This document shows, in pieces, positions 6,552-10,986 of a stretch of DNA of 10,986 bases. Position 1 is the first letter of the stretch, and each line of letters starts with the position of its first letter. The stretch comes from Schleiferiaceae bacterium (GTDB lineage: Bacteria > Bacteroidota > Bacteroidia > Flavobacteriales > Schleiferiaceae): assembly GCA_030829675.1 (NCBI GenBank), contig JAURAE010000038.1, positions 1 to 10,986 of the forward strand, in the 5' to 3' direction. The translations under genes and the position numbers were made by a program. The notes beneath the pieces are model-generated. The model was given only the letters and a program-made list of their open reading frames with translations, searched no databases and was not told the origin of the DNA.

Positions 6552-8099
6552 ATGCCAAATATTTTATGGGTCGACGACGAAATTGATATGCTCAAAGGGC
6601 ACCTGCTTTTTTTGGAAGGTAAGGGCTATGCGGTATCGACCTGTAATAACGGCAGCGATGCCCTAGATATGGTGCAAGAGACCGGCTTTGACGCGGTGTT
6701 TTTGGACGAGAATATGCCGGGGTTGAGCGGGTTGGAGACCTTGGAAAAAATCAAGGCGATGCAACCGGAATTGCCCGTGGTGATGGTGACTAAAAGCGAA
6801 GAGGAGCGCATTATGGAAATGGCCATAGGTTCGAAAATCGCAGATTACCTGATCAAGCCGGTGAATCCTATGCAGATTTTGTTGGCGCTGAAGAAGATCT
6901 TGGACGGGAAAGAATTGGTCACACAAGCCAACGTTCGCGGGTATCAACAGGAGTTTGGCAAGATGACCATGGAGATGCAGCAGCTTGACAGCTGGGCGGA
7001 GTGGTCGGAGTTTTACAAGAAATTATTGAGCTGGGAGATGAAGCTCGACGAGAGTCCGGAAGAGGGCCTCAAGAGCGTGTTGGCGACCCAGAAGAAGGAG
7101 GCCAATGAGCTTTTTGGAAGGTTCATTTCGGCGGAATACGAACATTGGTTTACCAGTGAAGAGGACCGTCCCATGATGTCCCATGAGCTCGTGAACCGAG
7201 TGGTGGCGCCGCAATTGCGTGACGGCAAAAAGGTGTTCTTTGTGGTGATGGACAACTTGAGGTTGGACCAGTGGTTAGCGATCAAGCCGGCCTTGGCGCC
7301 GTATTTCCAGACCAAGAAGGAAGGTATTTACAACAGTATTTTGCCCTCGGCCACGCAGTATGCGCGAAATGCGTTGTTTGCTGGGAAGATGCCCGTGCAG
7401 ATTAAGAAGCAATGGCCTCAATATTGGGTGGAAGAGCAGGACGAAGGTTCGAAAAACCAGTTTGAAGGGGAGTTGTTGAGGGACCAATTAAGCCAATTGG
7501 GCCTAGGTGCAAAAAAAATGGAATACCACAAGGTGGTCAACCTACGTGGGGCCAATAAATTGCTCGACAACATCCACCAGCAAAAGCACAACGACCTCGT
7601 AGCCTTGGTGTACAATTTTGTGGATACACTCTCGCATGCGAAGACGGATACGGAGGTCATAAGGGAATTGGCCAGTGATGATGCCGCGTATAGGCGGATT
7701 ACCAAGACCTGGTTTGAAGGTTCGCCGCTGCTGAAAATGTTGCAGTGGGCCGGGGAGCAGGGCTACACCGTGATCATCACCACCGACCATGGGACCATTA
7801 ATGTTCAACGTCCCGCCAAGGTGGTTGGGACCAAGGAGCTTACCACCAACCTTCGATACAAGAATGGCAATGGCATGAGTTACCCGTCCAAACACAGCTT
7901 GGTCATCAAGAACCCTGAATCTGTCGGCTTGCCGAAGCAGCACATCGCGGACCAATACATCTTCGCCCTGTCTGACTATTTCTATGTGTATCCCAACAGG
8001 TTCAACCATTTTGCCCAGTACTACCGCAACACATATCAGCACGGTGGGGTATCTTTGGAGGAATTGATAATTCCTTATGCGATTCACGTTCCAAAATGA
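6552..8099 (+). CDS. porX: PorX-type response regulator with PglZ phosphodiesterase domain
   Basis: The protein has 515 residues. Residues 1-120 are a CheY-like receiver: acidic pair Asp8-Asp9, phospho-acceptor Asp52 (F-L-D-E-N-M-P-G), Thr80 and Lys102 (I-K-P). There is no DNA-binding domain. A helical linker (about 130-225) leads to a PglZ domain of the alkaline phosphatase superfamily. Its likely metal and catalytic residues are Asp234 (V-V-M-D-N-L-R-L-D-Q-W), Thr268 (S-A-T-Q-Y), Asp358 and His362 (V-D-T-L-S-H-A), Asp412-His413 (T-T-D-H-G) and His497. PorX works with the histidine kinase PorY to control type IX secretion genes in Porphyromonas, and the PglZ domain has been shown to cleave cyclic and linear oligonucleotides. 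PorY is not in the window. The gene diverges from the lpx operon and overlaps tsaE by 23 bases. Confidence 0.95.
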   Translation: MPNILWVDDEIDMLKGHLLFLEGKGYAVSTCNNGSDALDMVQETGFDAVFLDENMPGLSGLETLEKIKAMQPELPVVMVTKSEEERIMEMAIGSKIADYLIKPVNPMQILLALKKILDGKELVTQANVRGYQQEFGKMTMEMQQLDSWAEWSEFYKKLLSWEMKLDESPEEGLKSVLATQKKEANELFGRFISAEYEHWFTSEEDRPMMSHELVNRVVAPQLRDGKKVFFVVMDNLRLDQWLAIKPALAPYFQTKKEGIYNSILPSATQYARNALFAGKMPVQIKKQWPQYWVEEQDEGSKNQFEGELLRDQLSQLGLGAKKMEYHKVVNLRGANKLLDNIHQQKHNDLVALVYNFVDTLSHAKTDTEVIRELASDDAAYRRITKTWFEGSPLLKMLQWAGEQGYTVIITTDHGTINVQRPAKVVGTKELTTNLRYKNGNGMSYPSKHSLVIKNPESVGLPKQHIADQYIFALSDYFYVYPNRFNHFAQYYRNTYQHGGVSLEELIIPYAIHVPK

Positions 8100-8550
8100 T
8101 CATTGGTGCTATGAGGCCGTGACCTTGGCAGATCTGCCAACGCTCGCCGCGCACATTCTCGATCATACCGAACACCACGTCAATCTTCTTGAAGCGCCCA
8201 TGGGCAGCGGAAAGACGACCTTGTGCAATGCCTTGCTTGAGGCCTGGGGCAGCGAAGACCGCGGATCCTCGCCGACCTTTGCACTCATCGAAGAGCACTA
8301 TGGTCCAAAGGGAAGGTTCTACCACCTTGACGCGTACCGCTTGACCTCGGAAGAGGAGGCCTATGATGTCGGCTTGGAAGAATATCTCGAAGATGGCTGC
8401 CCGATGTGGATCGAATGGGGAGAAAAAGTACGATCTTTATTACCCTACACTGTTGGGGTGGTGTACCTCACGGCTACACCGTCCGGACAGCGTACTGTGC
8501 GTTTTTACCCCAGCCTCAGCACACAAAAAATAGCGTGGAATTATGAGTGA
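8077..8550 (+). CDS. tsaE: tRNA t6A37 biosynthesis ATPase TsaE
   Basis: TsaE is the ATPase that works with TsaB, TsaC and TsaD to make N6-threonylcarbamoyladenosine at position 37 of ANN-decoding tRNAs. The 157-residue protein shows the P-loop E-A-P-M-G-S-G-K-T-T (39-48), the S-S-P-T-F switch motif (64-68), F-Y-H-L-D-A-Y-R-L with Asp85 (81-89) and W-I-E-W-G-E-K (111-117), all family hallmarks. The first P-loop position is Ala rather than the usual Gly. The ATG at 8077 lies inside the end of porX, overlapping it by 23 bases in another frame; no later ATG precedes the P-loop by enough to start a working protein. The 3' end overlaps the ald-like start by 8 bases. Both overlaps point to one transcript and coupled translation. 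Confidence 0.95.
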   Translation: MRFTFQNDHWCYEAVTLADLPTLAAHILDHTEHHVNLLEAPMGSGKTTLCNALLEAWGSEDRGSSPTFALIEEHYGPKGRFYHLDAYRLTSEEEAYDVGLEEYLEDGCPMWIEWGEKVRSLLPYTVGVVYLTATPSGQRTVRFYPSLSTQKIAWNYE

Positions 8551-9754
8551 TTACATCAGCTGGTCTGAAACGGCCTGGGCAACACAAGAAGAGCGATTGG
8601 CCATAGATACCAAAAGCATGAACTTGCATATTGGGCTTCCTAAGGAGCGCGAAATGAATGAGCACCGCATCTTGCTTACTCCTGAATCTGTACAAATCCT
8701 CACCCGCACCGGCCATTCTATTATGGTGGAAGAAGGCGCGGGGGAATTGGCGGGGTTCACCGATCGCATGTACGCGGATGCTGGGGCGGACATCATCTCC
8801 GACACTAGTACCATCTTCCAGTGTGCCATTGTCGCAAAGGTAGCGCCACCCACGCCCGCGGAAATAGCGCTCATGAAGGGCAACCAAACCCTGATTTCTG
8901 CGCTCCAACTACGCACTCGCGACCGTGCCTACTTCAAAGCGCTCGCCGATAAAAAAATCACCGCACTTGCCCTGGAGGAAGTGCGAAATTCCGAAGACCA
9001 AAGTGCCTTGAGAATGGCCATGAGTGAGATTGCGGGGCAGATGGCCGCGCGCGTAGGCGCAAGCCTACTCGCGGACGGCGCCCACGGCTCGCGAAAAGGA
9101 AAACTCATGGGTTCCATTCCCGGCGTGTTGCCAGCCCGCGTGGTGGTGCTGGGCGCCGGCGTCGCCGGCCTCTCGGCCGTGCGCGCGGCCCAAGGCATGG
9201 GAGCTCAGGTGATCCTGATGGACAGCAATATCAACAGGCTGCGCGATGCCCAAGAAATGTTTGGGAGCAGCGTGGGGACGGAGGTCATTCAAGAGTTGGT
9301 GGTGTCGAAGCGATTGATGAAGGCCGATATCGTCATAGGGGCGCTGAGGCCGGTGGACGGTCGCACGCCGATGGTGGTGACAGAGGATATGATCGCGGCG
9401 ATGGAGCCGAACAGCGTGATTATTGATATCAGCATCGATAGCGGGGGATGTTTCGAGACCTCTGAGTTGACGACGCACGATGCGCCGACCTTCGAGAAAT
9501 TTGGGGTCATACACTACATGGTGCCAAACATGGCCAGTGCCGTAGGACATACCGCTGCGATTGCAATGAGTAGTATCGTGGGCCCGTTGTTGCAGCAGGT
9601 GGCCGATAGTGGGGGTGTGGAAGATTGTTTGCACTACGACTTGAATGTTCGGGCGGGACTATACATGTACAAGGGGCTGCTCACCAAAAGACATTTGGGC
9701 GAGCATTTCGACCTCCCGTTCTCGAATGATAGCTTATTGTTTGGGGCATTGTAA
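8543..9754 (+). CDS. Alanine dehydrogenase-like protein lacking canonical Lys/His catalytic residues
   Basis: The 403-residue protein belongs to the alanine dehydrogenase / transhydrogenase alpha superfamily. Residues 27-160 are the N-terminal catalytic domain, with Arg42 (N-E-H-R-I-L-L-T-P) matching substrate-binding Arg15 of M. tuberculosis Ald. The NAD-binding Rossmann fold has G-A-G-V-A-G (204-209) and Asp227 at the ribose position. Asp299 (I-D-I-S-I-D-S-G-G-C-F-E) matches Asp270. A gapless alignment to the M. tuberculosis enzyme places Ala101 at catalytic Lys75 and Gln122 at His96. A nearby KV-A-P string recalls PntA (KVNAP), so the protein sits between the two families in these motifs. 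The N-terminus has about 26 extra residues; a later ATG at 8618 would remove them, but the overlap with tsaE and my memory of similar extensions in Bacteroidota favour 8543. Reaction uncertain; such proteins are usually labelled alanine dehydrogenase. Confidence 0.88.
   Translation: MSDYISWSETAWATQEERLAIDTKSMNLHIGLPKEREMNEHRILLTPESVQILTRTGHSIMVEEGAGELAGFTDRMYADAGADIISDTSTIFQCAIVAKVAPPTPAEIALMKGNQTLISALQLRTRDRAYFKALADKKITALALEEVRNSEDQSALRMAMSEIAGQMAARVGASLLADGAHGSRKGKLMGSIPGVLPARVVVLGAGVAGLSAVRAAQGMGAQVILMDSNINRLRDAQEMFGSSVGTEVIQELVVSKRLMKADIVIGALRPVDGRTPMVVTEDMIAAMEPNSVIIDISIDSGGCFETSELTTHDAPTFEKFGVIHYMVPNMASAVGHTAAIAMSSIVGPLLQQVADSGGVEDCLHYDLNVRAGLYMYKGLLTKRHLGEHFDLPFSNDSLLFGAL
9045..9074. 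repeat. Hairpin-forming inverted repeat inside the ald-like gene
   Basis: GTAGGC (9053-9058) and GCCTAC (9063-9068) pair perfectly around a GCAA (GNRA-type) tetraloop. CCGCG (9045-9049) and CGCGG (9070-9074) extend the stem past a small internal loop. It lies within codons for the segment M-A-A-R-V-G-A-S-L-L-A-D and may be a by-product of G+C-rich codons; an effect on mRNA stability is speculation. Confidence 0.4.
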
Positions 9755-9773
9755 AGGGAAGGGTTTACCTTTG
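9740..9773 (+). promoter_or_regulatory. Candidate Bacteroidota promoter for the DUF4258-like gene
   Basis: TACCTTTG (9766-9773) matches the -7 consensus TAnnTTTG exactly. TTTG at 9740-9743, inside the last codons of the ald-like gene, is a possible -33 element with a 22-base spacer, slightly long. The -7 box ends 37 bases before the downstream ATG. This suggests that the DUF4258-like gene is transcribed at least partly on its own. Confidence 0.5.
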
Positions 9774-9810
9774 CCTCCCCTAACCGCCGCCCACGGCAAA
9801 ACTCTTTGAG

Positions 9811-10182
9811 ATGGCATTTTTACGACGACTTTTATTCTACATCATCGGCATCGGTCTTGGCGTTGCCTTGGTCAAGGTGTTCTTTGGTGAGCGCGATCTA
9901 GATTACGCATACGGCCCGCAGGCCAGGGTGAAGAAGATCTTCCGTATAAAGGTTATTGATAGCACGTCGTTGGTACATCCGGAATTGGACCTAAGTAAAG
10001 ACAGTCTGTATTACCATGCAGTGGTCGATGGGAAAATCAAGTTTGGCGAGAGCGATCCGCGCAAAGAACCTTGTGGGGTATACGCACTTTTATACAAACA
10101 CGAGAGCTACCCGTATTTGATTCGCTTGGAAAATTGTGGAGATACGGTCCGAGTCCTTTCTGTCGAACAACTCCCGGATTAA
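9811..10182 (+). CDS. Small membrane-anchored protein, DUF4258-like
   Basis: The protein has 123 residues. Residues 8-25 (F-Y-I-I-G-I-G-L-G-V-A-L-V-K-V-F-F) form one membrane segment after a short basic start (R-R-L-L), so the rest probably faces the periplasm. The soluble part (about 40-121) has the pattern of short DUF4258-type proteins: D-S-L-Y-Y-H-A-V-V-D-G-K-I-K-F-G-E-S-D-P (65-84), then two predicted strands with L-E-N-C-G-D-T-V (106-113). Cys88 and Cys109 (in E-P-C-G and E-N-C-G) could form a disulphide outside the cytoplasm. I place it in DUF4258 from resemblance to small membrane-anchored proteins that I recall near ald genes in Flavobacteriia; function unknown. It begins 56 bases after the ald-like gene and ends tail-to-tail with proline dehydrogenase, sharing the TTAA. 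Confidence 0.75.
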   Translation: MAFLRRLLFYIIGIGLGVALVKVFFGERDLDYAYGPQARVKKIFRIKVIDSTSLVHPELDLSKDSLYYHAVVDGKIKFGESDPRKEPCGVYALLYKHESYPYLIRLENCGDTVRVLSVEQLPD

Positions 10183-10986
10183 GCGCGCTTTCTGCGCTGG
10201 ACCTCTTCTTGAATCAGCGATAATTCACGTCCAGTCTGTCCTTCCACGGAGGTATTTTCCTCGGCGCGACGGAATAGGTAGGGAAGCACATCTTTGACCG
10301 GCCCGAAGGGAAGGTATTTCGCGACATTCATCCCGTGTGCGGCGGCGTTAAAGCTGATGTGATCGCTCATCCCAAAGAGTTGCGCCACTGAAACACGTGG
10401 ATCTCCAGGAAGCAAGTTCAGGGAGGCCATTTTCTCAGCGGCCAACTTCACGCTCTGCTCGTTATGGGTGCCAAAGACCACGGCCATGTGGTCGAGGTTG
10501 TTCAAGATTAGATCCACGGCGGCATTGTAATCTCTATCGGTCGCGGCTTTGTTCGGCTGAATAGGATCGGCATACCCCTTCTTTGCCGCGCGCTCGCGCT
10601 CCTTTTCCATGTAGGCGCCGCGCACAATCTTCACGCCATAGACGAACCCTTCTTTTTGGGCCAAGGCCAAGGCATCTTTCAACTGCTGCAAGCGGTCGTG
10701 GCGGTAGAGCTGGGCCGTGTTGTAGACCAAAGCGCGCTCGCCATTGTACTGTTTCATGTAGTGGATGACCAGCTCATCCACGGCCGGCTGAATCCAACTC
10801 TCTTCCGCATCGACCATCACGGGCACGCCAAGCTCATGTGCCTTGGCAAAGATTTCGTCGTAACGGGCCTTCGTACGTTCCCAAGCCGCCGACTCTTTTT
10901 CGCTGAGCGACTGGCCGAGACTCACCTTTTCATAGATGGCAATGCTGCCTAATCCCGTGGGTTTAAACACGCTGAAGGGCACGTCG
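10179..10986 (-). CDS. putA/prodh-like: Proline dehydrogenase, C-terminal part (5' end outside window)
   Basis: Proline dehydrogenase oxidises proline to pyrroline-5-carboxylate using FAD, passing electrons to the respiratory chain. About 269 residues of the C-terminal TIM-barrel domain are visible; the frame stays open through the right edge. A GTG near 10982 is an internal valine rather than a start. Hallmark motifs in order: A-E-E-S-W-I-Q-P (60s), V-Y-N-T-A-Q-L-Y-R (about 85-93), V-K-I-V-R-G-A-Y-M-E-K-E-R (about 117-129), F-G-T-H-N-E-Q-S, Q-L-F-G-M-S-D-H-I and, near the end, Y-L-F-R-R-A-E-E-N-T-S-V-E-G. The R-R-x-x-E-N-T segment binds proline and FAD in this family. The end of the protein directly after the catalytic domain indicates the stand-alone (monofunctional) form, not the PutA fusion with P5C dehydrogenase. 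Its TAA overlaps the TAA of the convergent gene. Confidence 0.93.
   Translation of the reverse strand, partial: DVPFSVFKPTGLGSIAIYEKVSLGQSLSEKESAAWERTKARYDEIFAKAHELGVPVMVDAEESWIQPAVDELVIHYMKQYNGERALVYNTAQLYRHDRLQQLKDALALAQKEGFVYGVKIVRGAYMEKERERAAKKGYADPIQPNKAATDRDYNAAVDLILNNLDHMAVVFGTHNEQSVKLAAEKMASLNLLPGDPRVSVAQLFGMSDHISFNAAAHGMNVAKYLPFGPVKDVLPYLFRRAEENTSVEGQTGRELSLIQEEVQRRKRA

Noticed and set aside
7542..8087. 181-codon open frame on the minus strand inside porX
   Set aside because: It is fully antisense to a well-supported gene, its product has no domain pattern, and it is rich in residues that arise by reading the codons of porX backwards.
9151..9170. GCCGGC palindromes at 9155-9160 and 9164-9169 as possible regulatory repeats
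   Set aside because: They encode the glycine-rich G-A-G-V-A-G loop of the Rossmann fold, which explains the sequence without a regulatory role.
9065..9634. 189-codon open frame on the minus strand inside the ald-like gene
   Set aside because: Its product is dominated by His, Arg and Ala, as expected from antisense reading of a G+C-rich coding region; no recognisable fold and the sense gene is certain.
9754..9790. Terminator after the ald-like gene
   Set aside because: Only weak short stems (such as AAAGG/CCTTT) are present and no U-run follows; the region is better explained by a promoter.

Overview
The window reads as chromosomal core DNA of a member of the Bacteroidota, probably Flavobacteriia-like. 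Three things point there: a fused lpxC-fabZ gene, a PorX response regulator with a PglZ domain (a marker of type IX secretion, T9SS, bacteria), and several -7 boxes of the Bacteroidota form TAnnTTTG combined with a general lack of Shine-Dalgarno sequences. Coding density is very high. The longest gene-free stretches are 786-900 (holding a terminator) and 6454-6551 (a divergent promoter region), so there is no gap over 300 bases.

Layout. (1) 1-785, plus strand: the 3' end of an unrecognised protein, then a small acidic protein with a C-terminal membrane anchor. A bidirectional hairpin terminator at 817-840 separates these from the next block. (2) 6453 down to 901, minus strand: an HD-domain phosphohydrolase, lpxD, lpxC-fabZ, lpxA, an ABC ATPase and efp. 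The first five are overlapping or nearly touching, consistent with one operon centred on lipid A. efp also has its own candidate -7 box. (3) 6552-9754, plus strand: porX, tsaE and an alanine dehydrogenase-like gene, each overlapping the next, diverging from the lpx block. (4) 9811-10182: a small membrane-anchored DUF4258-like protein with its own candidate promoter. (5) 10182 to the right edge, minus strand: the C-terminal two thirds of proline dehydrogenase, which shares a TTAA stop with the DUF4258-like gene.

How the genes work together. LpxA, LpxC and LpxD are the first three committed steps of lipid A synthesis. FabZ belongs to the fatty-acid synthesis route that supplies the hydroxyacyl-ACP they use. 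PorX regulates T9SS, whose cargo in this phylum is often anchored on the cell surface to A-LPS, so the divergent pairing of porX with the lpx operon is suggestive but unproven. EF-P and TsaE both serve translation. The Ald-like protein and proline dehydrogenase are amino-acid oxidation enzymes, although the Ald-like protein lacks two catalytic residues of true alanine dehydrogenases.

No mobile element, CRISPR array, rRNA or tRNA was seen, and no clearly new multi-gene system. The best leads are the catalytically atypical Ald-like protein, the ABC ATPase with altered Q- and H-loops, the short LpxD, and a 17-bp perfect palindrome just upstream of porX.
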